This document shows positions 15,611 through 24,722 of a stretch of 39,211 nt of DNA, in pieces. The stretch is from assembly GCF_000518865.1 (NCBI RefSeq), contig NZ_JAEK01000047.1, forward strand, positions 1 through 39,211. The letters are read 5' to 3'. A program made the position numbers and the translations under genes. Origin of the DNA: Bacillus sp. J37 (lineage in GTDB: Bacteria > Bacillota > Bacilli > Bacillales > Bacillaceae). Within the stretch, counting starts at the first letter, position 1. The number at the start of each line of letters is the position of its first letter. A model generated the notes under the pieces. It ran no database searches. It worked only from the letters and a program-made list of their open reading frames with translations, and was not told the DNA's origin.

Positions 15611-16735
15611 TCACTTTTTATACACGACGTCACCGTTAATCATCGTTAGTTCCGGCTTTGCAAGATAGTGGAAGGGGTGGTAATTCCAAATAACTAGGTC
15701 TGCGTCTTTACCCACTTCTATACTACCGACTCTTTCATCTACTCTTAAATTGCGTGCTGCTGTTATTGTTATCCCTTCCAGTGCTTTTTGTTCATCAAAC
15801 CCTTCTCTCACTGCAAGAGAGGCACATAGATTTAAATATTGAATCGGGGTATAAGGGTGATCGGTTGTGATAGAGACTTCGACACCTTTTTCAGATAGTG
15901 CTTGATAGGTTTCCCATGTTTTGTTTTTTAATTCTATTTTTGATCTACGGGTTAAAGTGGGTCCCACACATACTTTCATTTTTTTCCCTACCAATTCATC
16001 TGCAATGAGATGTCCTTCTGTGCAATGCTCAATTCGATAGTCTAAACTGAATTCCTCTGCAAATCGTATAGCGCTCATTATGTCATCTGCTCTATGAGCA
16101 TGGATGCGTACCGGGATGTCCCTCCGTAATGCTTTTTTAATAGGAATGGAACGAAAATCTTCCTTTTCATCACAATATTTTGCCTGGTAGAAAGCCTCAC
16201 GAAGCATACCCATTATTCCCATTCTTGTAATAGATTCTTTATTACCATGGCTATGCATTCGTTTCGGATTCTCACCAAGTGCAATCTTAAGTCCGGCTGT
16301 TTCCTGCAGGATCATTTTTGAAACATTAATACCATATGTCTTAATGACAGAAGTGGTTCCTCCTATTACATTTGCGCTTCCCGGCATCACATGTGCGGTT
16401 GTGATACCGTATTTAATGGCATCCTTAAAAGCAGGATCCAGTGGATGAACACCATCTAATGCACGGATATGCGGGGTAATGGGCTCGATCGTTTCATTGG
16501 CGTCATTGCCTGCCCATCCAGTTCCTTCGTCATAAAGACCTAAGTGTGTATGAACATCAATAAATCCTGGGAATAAATATTTATCCTTACATATAATTGT
16601 ATCCGTCGATTCAGACGGGTCTAAATTTTTTCCGATAGCTTTAATCTTACCGTTTTCTACAAGAATGTCTGTCTCATAAACAGGAGGGGAGGTTATCGGA
16701 TAAACGGTTGCTTGTTTAAAAAGTGTTGATTTCAT
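15611..16735 (-). CDS. Metal-dependent amidohydrolase
   Basis: A 374-residue amidohydrolase-superfamily enzyme. The first metal motif is FPGFIDVHTHLG (HxH); further ligands are the His of VRIHAHRAD, of YRIEHCTEGH, and the Asp of SITTDHPYTP. The C-terminal GSIEVGKDADLVIW is the usual beta-sandwich closing strand. Closest group is imidazolonepropionase/AtzF-like hydrolases; the substrate is unknown. The frame is open to 16762, but AAGGAG precedes the ATG at 16735. It follows yfhF on the same strand with a gap of about 30 bases and is probably co-transcribed. I do not recall it from the B. subtilis region, so it may be an insertion into an otherwise conserved block. Confidence 0.88.
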   Translation of the reverse strand: MKSTLFKQATVYPITSPPVYETDILVENGKIKAIGKNLDPSESTDTIICKDKYLFPGFIDVHTHLGLYDEGTGWAGNDANETIEPITPHIRALDGVHPLDPAFKDAIKYGITTAHVMPGSANVIGGTTSVIKTYGINVSKMILQETAGLKIALGENPKRMHSHGNKESITRMGIMGMLREAFYQAKYCDEKEDFRSIPIKKALRRDIPVRIHAHRADDIMSAIRFAEEFSLDYRIEHCTEGHLIADELVGKKMKVCVGPTLTRRSKIELKNKTWETYQALSEKGVEVSITTDHPYTPIQYLNLCASLAVREGFDEQKALEGITITAARNLRVDERVGSIEVGKDADLVIWNYHPFHYLAKPELTMINGDVVYKK

Positions 16736-16764
16736 CTTTCGATACTCCTTGTTTTCCACCATCT

Positions 16765-17664
16765 TTAAGATGATGTTAAAATATCTTGTAACGCTTTATC
16801 AACATGTGGATAAGTAAATGTGAAACCATCTTCTAACGCCTTTTCTGGTAATACTTTTTGACCTTCCAAAATAAGTAGGCTCATTTCACCTAACACCATT
16901 TTTAGAGCAAAAGCGGGAGCAGGAAGCCAATGAGGACGGTTAAGGACGTTTCCAATTGTTTTTCCGAACTCATTCATTGTCACAGGACTTGGAGATACAG
17001 CATTGACCGGTCCTGAAATCGTTGACAAGATGATATGTTCGATTAGACGGACAAGATCCATCACATGAATCCATGACACCCATTGTTGTCCGGAACCAAG
17101 GCTGCCACCTGCAAACAATTTATACGGCAACACCATCTTCGATAACGCTCCTTCATCACCTAACACAATTCCAAATCGAGTGAAAACAGTGCGAACATTG
17201 AGCTCTTGGACCTTGCTTGCTTCCTTTTCCCAGATTTCAACTGTTTTTGCAAGGAAATCTAAGCCAGTTTCATTTGACTGTTCGGTAAACGTTTTTGTTA
17301 AAGAGGTACCGTAAAGGCCGATTGCACTTGCATTAATGAATACTTTAGGTTTTTCATTTAAAGAGGAAATGATCGAGTAAATCGCTTTTGTTGATTCAAC
17401 TCTGCTAGCAATTATTTGTTTTTTTGCCTCTTCGGTCCAACGGTCATTAATGGACTTTCCAGCTAAGTTGATTATGACATCAACTCCTTCAAGAGACCGA
17501 ACGGGATTTGCGGTTTCTGTCATCCATTGAACAAAATGTAAGTTCTTTTCAGCAGAAGTTTTTTGGCTTCGTGTTAAAATATACATATCATGACCTTTAT
17601 TTAAAAAATACTGTGTTAAATGCTTTCCAATAAAACCAGTACCACCTGAGATGGCAATTTTCAC
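16765..17664 (-). CDS. yfhF: TIGR01777-type NAD(P)-binding epimerase YfhF
   Basis: A 299-residue extended short-chain dehydrogenase/reductase of the SulA/YfcH (TIGR01777) family. KIAISGGTGFIGKHLTQYF is the nucleotide-binding motif; VIINLAGKSINDRW and VFINASAIGLYG follow (the Tyr of IGLYG is the catalytic position in the family); the C-terminal domain has HWLPAPAFALKMVLGEMS. The substrate is unknown. I chose the GTG at 17664 because AGGAAG lies eight bases upstream and the product then starts MKIAISGG like its relatives; a GTG nine bases earlier is also open. It is divergent from recX, as in B. subtilis. Confidence 0.9.
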   Translation of the reverse strand: MKIAISGGTGFIGKHLTQYFLNKGHDMYILTRSQKTSAEKNLHFVQWMTETANPVRSLEGVDVIINLAGKSINDRWTEEAKKQIIASRVESTKAIYSIISSLNEKPKVFINASAIGLYGTSLTKTFTEQSNETGLDFLAKTVEIWEKEASKVQELNVRTVFTRFGIVLGDEGALSKMVLPYKLFAGGSLGSGQQWVSWIHVMDLVRLIEHIILSTISGPVNAVSPSPVTMNEFGKTIGNVLNRPHWLPAPAFALKMVLGEMSLLILEGQKVLPEKALEDGFTFTYPHVDKALQDILTSS

Positions 17665-17778
17665 TAACACCACTTCCTGTTCGTGTGTATTATTCTATAG
17701 TTCATTAATACCATTTATTTTGAAAATATCCTCTTTTGAATGTGTTATGTTATTAAAAAATAGTAGGTGAGAACAAGA

Positions 17779-18582
17779 ATGGCTTTGATTACAAAAATTA
17801 CAACCCAAAAGCAATCAACAGAACGTTTCAATATATTTTTGGACGACGGTCAAGGAGAAAAGTATGCATTTAGTGTTGATCAAGATGTTCTCATTAAATA
17901 CAATCTCCAAAAAGGCCAAGAAATTGATGAGCTTGAAATCCATGAGATCCAATATGGAGATCTTAGTAAAAAGGCTTATAATAAAGCTTTAGAGTTCTTA
18001 AGTTATCGTATGCGATCGATAAAAGAAGTGGCCGAAAATTTAGCAAAAAAAGAATTTAATGATGCAATTATTCAAGACGTCATCTACAAATTAAAAGAAT
18101 ACAACTATGTTGATGATTTGGAATTTGCGATTGCCTATGTTCGGACTCAAAAACAAACAAATGGAAAAGGACCAAGTGTTTTAAAAAGAGAGCTAATCGG
18201 AAAAGGCATTAATCAGAACTTTATCGAACAAGCGCTTCAAGAGTACAACGATGATGATCAGCTTCAAGAGGCAATAGATCATGCAGAAAAACTGTTAAAA
18301 AAGAATAACAAGATATCCACAGTCCAGATTAAGCAAAAAATTGAACAGCACCTAATGAGGAAAGGTTTTAGATACGATATTATTTCTAAGGTATTAGATG
18401 AAGTCCAATATGAACAAGATGAATCAGAAGAATGGACAGCTCTAATGAAGCATGCTGAAAAAGCACAAAGAAAATATCAAAATCAAGATCCTTATCAGTA
18501 TCGAATGAAGATGAAACAATTTTTATATAGAAAAGGGTTTTCCATTGAGTTGATTGAAAAGTTTCTTGAAGATGAAGAATGA
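17779..18582 (+). CDS. recX: Recombination regulator RecX
   Basis: A 267-residue RecX of the long Bacillus form: an N-terminal beta domain (about 1-65) followed by repeated three-helix units, recognisable by KALEFLSYRMRSIKEVAENL, YNYVDDLEFAIAYVRTQ, KGINQNFIEQALQEYND and GFRYDIISKVLDE. It binds RecA filaments and modulates strand exchange. The ATG at 17779 follows TAGGTGAG; a GTG twelve bases earlier is less well placed. yfhH begins 12 bases after the stop, so both are likely on one mRNA. Confidence 0.93.
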   Translation: MALITKITTQKQSTERFNIFLDDGQGEKYAFSVDQDVLIKYNLQKGQEIDELEIHEIQYGDLSKKAYNKALEFLSYRMRSIKEVAENLAKKEFNDAIIQDVIYKLKEYNYVDDLEFAIAYVRTQKQTNGKGPSVLKRELIGKGINQNFIEQALQEYNDDDQLQEAIDHAEKLLKKNNKISTVQIKQKIEQHLMRKGFRYDIISKVLDEVQYEQDESEEWTALMKHAEKAQRKYQNQDPYQYRMKMKQFLYRKGFSIELIEKFLEDEE

Positions 18583-18594
18583 GGGGGATAAAAA

Positions 18595-18921
18595 GTGTTA
18601 ACAAAGCGTTATAGTGAAATGACGGAGTATGAATTGAAAAATGAAATAGCGGGACTTAAGGAAAAAGCAAGAAAAGCAGAGCAGCTGGGAATTATCAATG
18701 AGTTTGCAGTTTTAGAAAGAAAAATTACGATGGCAAAATCCTATTTGTTAGATCCTAACGATTATAAGCCTGAAGAAGTTTATGAAATTGAAGGAGCACC
18801 TGGTGAGGCATTTAAAATTAACTATATGAATGGCATCTTTGCATGGGGATCTCGGTTATCAACACCGGATCATGAGGAAGCTTTGCCAATTTCCATGTTA
18901 ATGAAAAAGGTGACTCAATAA
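18595..18921 (+). CDS. yfhH: YfhH family protein
   Basis: A 108-residue protein matching B. subtilis YfhH: KRYSEMTEYELKNEIAGL, KARKAEQLGIINEFAVLERK, MAKSYLLDPNDYKPEEVY, then YMNGIFAWGSRL and HEEALPISML. Helical N-terminal half, beta-rich C-terminal half, no membrane segment. Function unknown. GTG start with GAGGGGGAT upstream, in the recX operon. Its stop codon lies within an inverted repeat. Confidence 0.92.
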   Translation: MLTKRYSEMTEYELKNEIAGLKEKARKAEQLGIINEFAVLERKITMAKSYLLDPNDYKPEEVYEIEGAPGEAFKINYMNGIFAWGSRLSTPDHEEALPISMLMKKVTQ

Positions 18922-18935
18922 TAGTATGAGTCACC
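18909..18935. terminator. Inverted repeat at the convergent yfhH/ypzG-like ends
   Basis: GGTGACTCA (18909-18917) and TGAGTCACC (18927-18935) form a perfect nine-base stem around ATAATAGTA. No T-run follows in either direction, so termination would be weak; it overlaps the end of yfhH. Confidence 0.5.
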
Positions 18936-18944
18936 CAAATCCTG

Positions 18945-19106
18945 CTACGATTGCTTTCTAACTTGTCTTTTTAAAATGATGAGGTCTTGGGTTTGTTGTG
19001 TTTGCCCATTTACTTGAGCATGTGCATGTTTTGGATTAGCCCAAGGCTGATTGAATGGATTTGCATACATATTGTCGTAAAATTTTTTATGACTGTGTGA
19101 ACCCAT
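18945..19106 (-). CDS. YpzG-like small protein, 53 aa
   Basis: A 53-residue frame: MGSHSHKKFYDNMYANPFNQ, PWANPKHAHAQVNGQTQQTQ, DLIILKRQVRKQS. The NPKHAHAQVNGQTQQTQ core is what I associate with the YpzG family of small Bacillus proteins. GGAGGTG lies eight bases upstream of the ATG on the minus strand, a near-ideal ribosome binding site. It lies downstream of sspK on the same strand, which suggests a sporulation setting. Function unknown; too short for most gene callers. Confidence 0.82.
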   Translation of the reverse strand: MGSHSHKKFYDNMYANPFNQPWANPKHAHAQVNGQTQQTQDLIILKRQVRKQS

Positions 19107-19139
19107 TATTAAGCACCTCCACAAGTTTGGTTTAGCGTT

Positions 19140-19307
19140 TTAAGAGTAAGGATTTTCACGTTGACCTGATGCTCTCATCCGTTCTTGCGGGTGAGAGTTA
19201 ATTGTCCCGTTTGCTCTTTTTGAAGCAAATTCATCTTTCGCTCTTGGTTCGCCTTCAAACTTGTTGTTGCCCATGTTTGGAAATCCTGATGCTTTGTTTC
19301 GCAACAC
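19140..19307 (-). CDS. sspK: Small acid-soluble spore protein K
   Basis: A 55-residue protein. [20 protein letters not shown], then [20 protein letters not shown] match SspK closely. The frame is open upstream, but GGAGGGG sits just before the GTG at 19307, giving MLRNKASGF in register with the B. subtilis start; a TTG at 19304 is the alternative. It is made in the forespore and packs in the spore core. A sigma-G -10 element lies upstream. The C-terminus (GQRENPYS) is a few residues longer than the B. subtilis protein. Confidence 0.93.
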   Translation of the reverse strand: MLRNKASGFPNMGNNKFEGEPRAKDEFASKRANGTINSHPQERMRASGQRENPYS

Positions 19308-19357
19308 AATCCCCTCCAAATCATCATTTATTAGCTTCACTAAATGAAGCGTATTAA

Positions 19358-19387
19358 TAGTATGGTTGCTAAATGGTGAAATATAAG
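19358..19387 (-). promoter_or_regulatory. sspK: Sigma-G promoter of sspK
   Basis: On the minus strand CATACTA (19364-19358) is a perfect sigma-G -10 element; CTTATA seventeen bases upstream is a weak -35. The expected start is about 45 bases before the sspK start codon. The promoter lies back to back with the yfhJ start region. Confidence 0.6.
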
Positions 19388-19415
19388 TAGAGAATCCTGC
19401 CTAGAGGTGAGAATA

Positions 19416-19685
19416 ATGGAAGATTATTTTGAACGATTAACAAATGAGCTACTAAGCAAAAATAACAGTTTATCCTATGCCCAAGCACGAACATGGGTAG
19501 AACTGCTTTGGGAAGACTTCGAATCAACCCAAGCCAAAACAGGAAATACTTATCAAGGAAAACAAGTAACAGAAACAGTCGTGAGACAATTAATTACACA
19601 TTATGGAGATAAGTTGCATGATTTTATTGCAACTAATCCAAAGTATCGTGACTTACTGAATAAGGATGATTATTTAAAACATTAA
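19416..19685 (+). CDS. yfhJ: YfhJ family (WVELL) protein
   Basis: An 89-residue helical protein with the family word TWVELLWEDFE at about residues 26-36, preceded by MEDYFERLTNELL and followed by VRQLITHYGDKLHDF. Function unknown. The ATG at 19416 follows GAGGTGA; an earlier in-frame ATG nine bases upstream would put that site inside the gene. Divergent from sspK, as in B. subtilis. Confidence 0.9.
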   Translation: MEDYFERLTNELLSKNNSLSYAQARTWVELLWEDFESTQAKTGNTYQGKQVTETVVRQLITHYGDKLHDFIATNPKYRDLLNKDDYLKH

Positions 19686-19720
19686 ATACTAAGGGTTTTT
19701 ACTATATCAACTAAATAGTG

Positions 19721-19842
19721 ATGGAGCGGAAGACACTTACTCCTGTGGGAAGTAGTGGAAGGATGAGATCCCGCAGGCGAAGCTGAGGAGGCTTAGCTTC
19801 CCCCCGGCGCATGGAGTGTCTGGAGCGAAAGGGAAGGAACTT
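19721..19842 (+). repeat. Family B dispersed repeat, copy 2
   Basis: Runs from TGGAGCGGAAGACACTTACT through CTGTGGGAAGTAGTGGAAGG, GAGATCCCGCAGGCGAAG and GAGGCTTAGCTTCC to GGAGTGTCTGGAGCGAAAG. Same order of words and same orientation as the copy at 10883-11010, with enough differences to show they are old copies. Confidence 0.8.
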
Positions 19843-19867
19843 AATTTACACCTTTTCTAAGTAATAC

Positions 19868-19910
19868 AAAATAGTGAGAGGATGACTAAACGTCATCCTC
19901 TCACTATTTT
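19868..19910. terminator. Bidirectional terminator between yfhJ and yfhP
   Basis: A perfect 19-bp stem (19868-19886 with 19892-19910), loop TAAAC, with AAAA and TTTT at its ends, so it can stop transcription from both convergent genes. Confidence 0.92.
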
Positions 19911-20889
19911 ATTCGGGAATAAGCTCAAGTTTCTTACGCAGCTTTTCTTCACTAAAAATCCAGCCTGTATAAGAGCTGACAATATTTAAGTCTGTGTCTA
20001 ATTGGACAATGGCGACAAAAGGATAATATCCCTTACTGCGATAACGAAGATCGATAAATCGAACCTCGAAATGATCACTGAATTCATCAACCTCCCAGCG
20101 ATAAACCGGTGAAAATGATAAAAAAGCTGAAATATTATCATCCTCCTCTGCCGCCTTAATGACTTCTGTTTGTGGAACAGGCACACGCTCAAACTCATCC
20201 AACAGAATAATCTCTTCATTAACAGAACGAGCAACATGAAAAGTTTTATCAGTCATGATTGCAATATGCCATTGACGAAACCTCATTGTCGGTGAAATGA
20301 TGATCTGCTCAATATCTGGGATGATTTTGTGTAAACGACGGACAATATTTCTCTTCATAGCAAAACGAATCAGGTAATAGCCAATCAAAATGATATAAAT
20401 GCTCAAAAATGTGTAACCTGGATGAGCACCGAAAATCCAAATCACAATTCCGATAATATGCATGAAAAAAATAAAAGGATCAAATGTATTAATCGTTCCT
20501 AAGGCGATCCATTTTTTTGTGAAAGGCCTCAATGCTTGAGTTCCATAAGCGTTAAAAATATCAACAAAAACATGAAGAACGATCGCGAACAATGTCCAAA
20601 GATAAAGATGAAGCAGATTGCTCTCAGGAATAAAAATCGTCAGCATACCTGTAATCAAAAAAGACCATATAAAGATAGCCGGGATTGAATGTGTAATCCC
20701 TCTATGATTTCGAATATATTTAGCATTATTTCTTAGTTTTAAAATGGTATCCAGGTCAGGAGCTTGTGACCCAATAATTGTGCCGAACATTACAGCTGTA
20801 GCAGTGGGATTATCAATGCCAACGACCGGATCAAGAGTCGCTAACCCGCCAAGTGCAATGCCCATGACCACATGTGTTCCAGTATCCAA
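19909..20889 (-). CDS. yfhP: Membrane-bound metal-dependent hydrolase YfhP (DUF457)
   Basis: A 326-residue YbcI/DUF457-type protein. The N-terminal half is membrane-embedded with metal-binding motifs: THVVMGIALGG, SQAPDLDTI, RNHRGITHSIPA and HVFVDIFNAYG supply the His and Asp residues. Several hydrophobic helices lie between residues 70 and 185. The C-terminal half (about 190-326) is soluble. B. subtilis YfhP is known mainly as a regulator-like neighbour of the yfhQ/mutY region; the biochemical role is unclear. ATG preceded by AAGGAGGT on the minus strand, with a terminator immediately after. Confidence 0.88.
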   Translation of the reverse strand: MDTGTHVVMGIALGGLATLDPVVGIDNPTATAVMFGTIIGSQAPDLDTILKLRNNAKYIRNHRGITHSIPAIFIWSFLITGMLTIFIPESNLLHLYLWTLFAIVLHVFVDIFNAYGTQALRPFTKKWIALGTINTFDPFIFFMHIIGIVIWIFGAHPGYTFLSIYIILIGYYLIRFAMKRNIVRRLHKIIPDIEQIIISPTMRFRQWHIAIMTDKTFHVARSVNEEIILLDEFERVPVPQTEVIKAAEEDDNISAFLSFSPVYRWEVDEFSDHFEVRFIDLRYRSKGYYPFVAIVQLDTDLNIVSSYTGWIFSEEKLRKKLELIPE

Positions 20890-21097
20890 TGAATGTACCT
20901 CCTTGTTTTAACACCCGAGGATATAACCCAAGTTTTCTAAGTGATTGTCCATAAAAGCTCTATTTCATAAGTTCTTTTGAAAATATATATGATGCAATAA
21001 TGTCCAATGTGAACATTTCTGTTTATTTTTAAACATCAAGACTTTATCTATAAATGAACTTGTACTATTCTAACAGGTAGAAAGTGTGTTAAATTTA

Positions 21098-21289
21098 GAA
21101 CTTAGTTTTGGTGTTTAGCTCCAGCGCCTAGCCTCAGATCGTACAGGACGTACAAGTGCAGTCGTATGATTGAGGTCGCGATTTTAGACTGCCTCGAGGT
21201 CATAAGATGCAAATGAATTGAAGACAAAAAACGTCTTCTATTCATTTGCATCTTATTTACCCTAGGCTGATTAAGGCGCTTGCGCTTTT
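21098..21289 (+). repeat. Family A dispersed repeat, copy 3 (long form)
   Basis: TTTAGCTCCAGCGCC at the left and AAGGCGCTTGCGCTTTT at the right. The core hairpin is the longest in the window: GATGCAAATGAAT-T-GAAGAC pairs with GTCTTC-T-ATTCATTTGCATC. The outer arm sequence differs entirely from copies 2 and 5 yet remains complementary. It also holds the GCAGTC/GACTGC module. The rest of the gap 20890-21346 (the yfhP and mutY upstream regions) shows nothing else I can name. Confidence 0.85.
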
Positions 21290-21346
21290 CTTATTACCAT
21301 ATATTTTCCCGATTATGAAGTAAATTAACATCCGGAGGAAAAATAA

Positions 21347-22447
21347 ATGATAAATGAAGTGAAAGATAAGTTGGAAAGCTTTCAAATACATGATTTTCAG
21401 CATGATTTAATATCATGGTATAAGCATGAAAAAAGAGATTTACCTTGGCGTAGAGACCAGGATCCCTATAAAATTTGGGTATCTGAAATCATGCTTCAGC
21501 AAACAAGAGTAGATACCGTTATTCCTTATTTTAATGCATTTATAGGGAAATTTCCTACTATTGAAGCACTTGCCACTGCAGATGAAGAGGAAGTTTTAAA
21601 AGCATGGGAAGGACTTGGGTATTACTCACGTGTTAGAAATCTCCATTCAGCTGTTAAAGAGGTTGCGAATTCTTATAATGGTGTTGTCCCGAATACTCCA
21701 GAAGAAATTACAAAATTAAAAGGTGTGGGACCATATACAAAAGGAGCAATATTAAGTATCGCATATAATATTCCGGAGCCGGCCGTTGATGGGAATGTAA
21801 TGAGGGTATTTTCAAGAATATTATCGATCTGGGATGATATTGCAAAACCGAAGACAAGGAAAACCTTTGAAGAGGCCACATATAAATTGATTTCCAAAGA
21901 AGATCCATCTTCTTTTAACCAGGCGGTAATGGAACTTGGTGCGTTAATTTGTACCCCAACATCTCCATCTTGTTTATTATGTCCGGTCCGTGAGTATTGT
22001 TCAGCTTTTGCGGAGGGAGTACAGGCTGAGCTTCCGGTAAAAAGCAAGAAAAAGAAGCCAAGACCATTACAAATGGCTGCAGTTGTTCTTTATGATGATC
22101 ATGGCAGACTATATATTCATAAACGTCCTGGTACAGGGTTATTAGCTAATCTTTGGGAATTCCCGAATATGGAGATCAAAGCAGAAACAAAAGAATCATA
22201 TCGGGAGCAAGTTAAGCAGTTTTTAAAAGAAGAATACCAAGCGGAGGCTGAAATATCCGAATTAACGGGAACTGTTGAACATGTGTTTTCCCATTTGATT
22301 TGGAATATCTCTGTTTTTATTGGAAAATTAATTAATATCCCTTCAGAGGATCTATTACCGGTGACAGAAGAAGAAATGAAAAAATATGCTTTTCCTGTAT
22401 CACATCAAAAAATTTATAAAATTTTCCAGGAAGAGTCTGTGAGTTAA
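21347..22447 (+). CDS. mutY: A/G-specific adenine DNA glycosylase MutY
   Basis: A 366-residue glycosylase that removes A paired with 8-oxoG. The N-terminal helix-hairpin-helix domain has [19 protein letters not shown] (catalytic Glu in SEIMLQQ), [12 protein letters not shown] (hairpin) and AVDGNVMRV (catalytic Asp). The iron-sulfur cluster cysteines follow the C-X6-C-X2-C-X5-C pattern near residue 205. A C-terminal NUDIX-like domain (about 240-360) for 8-oxoG recognition is complete. ATG with CCGGAGG upstream. Downstream lies the duplicated hairpin unit that probably ends the transcript. Confidence 0.95.
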   Translation: MINEVKDKLESFQIHDFQHDLISWYKHEKRDLPWRRDQDPYKIWVSEIMLQQTRVDTVIPYFNAFIGKFPTIEALATADEEEVLKAWEGLGYYSRVRNLHSAVKEVANSYNGVVPNTPEEITKLKGVGPYTKGAILSIAYNIPEPAVDGNVMRVFSRILSIWDDIAKPKTRKTFEEATYKLISKEDPSSFNQAVMELGALICTPTSPSCLLCPVREYCSAFAEGVQAELPVKSKKKKPRPLQMAAVVLYDDHGRLYIHKRPGTGLLANLWEFPNMEIKAETKESYREQVKQFLKEEYQAEAEISELTGTVEHVFSHLIWNISVFIGKLINIPSEDLLPVTEEEMKKYAFPVSHQKIYKIFQEESVS

Positions 22448-22468
22448 TTTCCGAGTTCTTCACACCAT

Positions 22469-22562
22469 TGATGAGGGACATATTTGAAGGTTTTGAGTTA
22501 TGTCCTTCAGACTAGTGATGAAGGACATATTCGAAGTTTTTGCTACAAGTTATGTCCTTCAT
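22469..22562. repeat. Tandem duplicate of a 47-bp hairpin unit
   Basis: Two units beginning TGATGAGGGACATATTTGAAG and TGATGAAGGACATATTCGAA, 47 bp apart, each with its own inverted repeat (RAGGACATA with TATGTCCTTC). In each the stem is about 9-10 bp with a variable loop. They sit between the convergent mutY and yfhS genes and may act as a double bidirectional terminator, although long T-runs are missing. Confidence 0.7.
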
Positions 22563-22575
22563 ATCACCTTTTTAA

Positions 22576-22800
22576 TTATTCATAAGAAACTCTAGTGCCA
22601 TGTGTATAATCTGCTTCATTACGTTTAAGCCCGCCGCGTGACGTAATTTCTTGAACGATCTCACGGTGAATGGTTTGTCCCTCTACATTAAGGTACGGAA
22701 CCATTTGTTGAAGAGAGTGATGGAAATAGGCAAGCTCTTCTTTTTTCCATTCGTTTTTGGGCATCATTGATAACTCAGTCATATCACGACCAACGTACAT
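22576..22800 (-). CDS. yfhS: YfhS family protein
   Basis: A 74-residue soluble protein: MYVGRDMTELSMMPKNEW, then ELAYFHHSLQQMVPYLN and HREIVQEITSRGGL. It has the size and position (between mutY and fabL) of B. subtilis yfhS, and the wording of the N-terminus agrees with what I remember of that family. Function is not defined. GAGGAGG stands before the ATG on the minus strand. Confidence 0.82.
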   Translation of the reverse strand: MYVGRDMTELSMMPKNEWKKEELAYFHHSLQQMVPYLNVEGQTIHREIVQEITSRGGLKRNEADYTHGTRVSYE

Positions 22801-22931
22801 ATATATCCTCCTCTACTGGAAAAGAGTCTTTAGGTTGTACATGAAATTGATTTAGGGAACACCAACAAACATAGAAGTTTCACTATATTATTTGATACAA
22901 TGATGACATCTATGCGATTAGATACATATAA

Positions 22932-23699
<768 letters not shown>

Positions 23700-23725
23700 A
23701 TAAATAAATTTTTTCTTAAATTTTG

Positions 23726-23756
23726 TGGATATAAAAATCACCTCTGGGACAATCTA
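23726..23756 (+). promoter_or_regulatory. sspE: Sigma-G promoter of sspE
   Basis: TGGATA (23726-23731), an 18-bp spacer and CAATCTA (23750-23756) resemble the sigma-G consensus TGMATA and CATACTA. It lies directly in front of the sspE ribosome binding site region, as expected for a forespore gene. Confidence 0.55.
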
Positions 23757-23778
23757 TATTTCGTGGAGGTGATATCGA

Positions 23779-24048
23779 ATGGCACAAAACAACAAAACAC
23801 AATCAGGTACTAATATCCAACACGTAAAACAACAAAACGCTCAAGCTGGCCAATCTGGTCAATTTGGCACTGAATTTGCGAGCGAAACAAACGCTCAAGA
23901 AGTAAGACAACAAAATGCTCAAAGTGCTCGTGGCAGCCAAGCTGGCCAATCTGGTCAATTTGGTACTGAATTCGCGAGCGAAACAAACGTACAACAAGTA
24001 CGTCAACAAAACCAACAAGCTGAGTCTAACAAAGGTCAAAACTCTTAA
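23779..24048 (+). CDS. sspE: Gamma-type small acid-soluble spore protein SspE
   Basis: An 89-residue Gln/Ala/Ser/Gly-rich protein. Two internal repeats carry the words QAGQSGQFGTEFASETN (about 31-47 and 64-80), each containing the GPR protease cut signal (TEFASET). It serves as an amino-acid store that is degraded at germination and does not bind DNA. ATG behind GTGGAGGTGAT; a strong terminator follows. The repeats are nearly identical at DNA level as well. Confidence 0.96.
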   Translation: MAQNNKTQSGTNIQHVKQQNAQAGQSGQFGTEFASETNAQEVRQQNAQSARGSQAGQSGQFGTEFASETNVQQVRQQNQQAESNKGQNS

Positions 24049-24060
24049 TTAGCTTAGCTT

Positions 24061-24104
24061 AAAGACACCTCTCTATTCACTAGAGAGGTGTCTTTTCTTT
24101 TTGC
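24061..24104 (+). terminator. sspE: Terminator of sspE
   Basis: AAAGACACCTCTCTA (24061-24075) pairs with TAGAGAGGTGTCTTT (24081-24095), followed by TCTTTTTG. Confidence 0.93.
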
Positions 24105-24292
24105 TCTTTTTTAGAAAAATGAATGTATTAAATACGTTTTATAAGCATAGAATATTCAGGTTGACTAATCTTACCATCATTCCAAACGACAAAACTTCTG
24201 ATTCATCTACATAAGTAGTCAAAGGATCGATTGAGCAAATGGCGAATTTAATAGTACAAACTTTGGTTTGAGAAATAAGGACTTATCATTTA

Positions 24293-24391
24293 GTACTTAA
24301 TTTAGGTGGCTAGCTCAAGGCGCTATCAGCTAGTCATATAGGAATCGAGAGCAAAAAGTGCCTTCTATCCTATTCGCCACCTTCCGCTTTT
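24293..24391 (+). repeat. Family A dispersed repeat, copy 4 (degenerate short form)
   Basis: Begins ACTTAATTTAGGTGGCTAGC and ends CCGCTTTTC. The core hairpin is weakened (ATAGGA with TCCTAT outside; GAGAGC against TGCCTTC inside). It lies just before ygaB, whose ribosome binding site starts 7 bases behind it. The rest of the gap 24105-24292 shows nothing I can name. Confidence 0.65.
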
Positions 24392-24410
24392 CTAAGAAAG
24401 GAGAGAAAAA

Positions 24411-24665
24411 ATGAATTTTGATCAATTGGTAGGAGAGCAATTAAAAACGATGGATAAATTATTATATTTACAATCGGAAATTGAAAGATGCCAGGATCTT
24501 AAGAATCAGTTGGATATCTTACAGGACGAAACGAAACTTCAATCCATTCAGGATGAAATAGAGAACATGAAAGAAGAATTAAATAAGATTCAACAAGTAT
24601 TCGAAAAACAAACACAAGAAGTTATCCAATCCTATGAAGACCAAAAGTTCGAAACGGTTTCATAA
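24411..24665 (+). CDS. ygaB: YgaB family coiled-coil protein
   Basis: An 84-residue protein that is almost entirely a coiled coil: FDQLVGEQLKTMDKLLYLQS, then EIERCQDLKNQ, QSIQDEIENMKEELNKIQ and VFEKQTQEVIQSYE. These segments agree with B. subtilis YgaB, and the position between sspE and ygaC is conserved. Function unknown. ATG with AAAGGAGAG upstream; a terminator follows. Confidence 0.9.
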   Translation: MNFDQLVGEQLKTMDKLLYLQSEIERCQDLKNQLDILQDETKLQSIQDEIENMKEELNKIQQVFEKQTQEVIQSYEDQKFETVS

Positions 24666-24679
24666 AAGACAAAATAAAG

Positions 24680-24712
24680 GAGTCATTTCTTCAGGAAATG
24701 ACTCTTTTATTT
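24680..24712 (+). terminator. ygaB: Terminator of ygaB
   Basis: AGTCATTTC (24681-24689) pairs with GAAATGACT (24695-24703), followed by CTTTTATTTT. Confidence 0.88.
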
Positions 24713-24722
24713 TCCTTTTCTA

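Noticed and set aside
20998-21025. LexA/DinR box upstream of mutY
   Set aside because: GAACATTTCTGTTT has the wrong spacing (six rather than four central bases) for the Bacillus SOS box.
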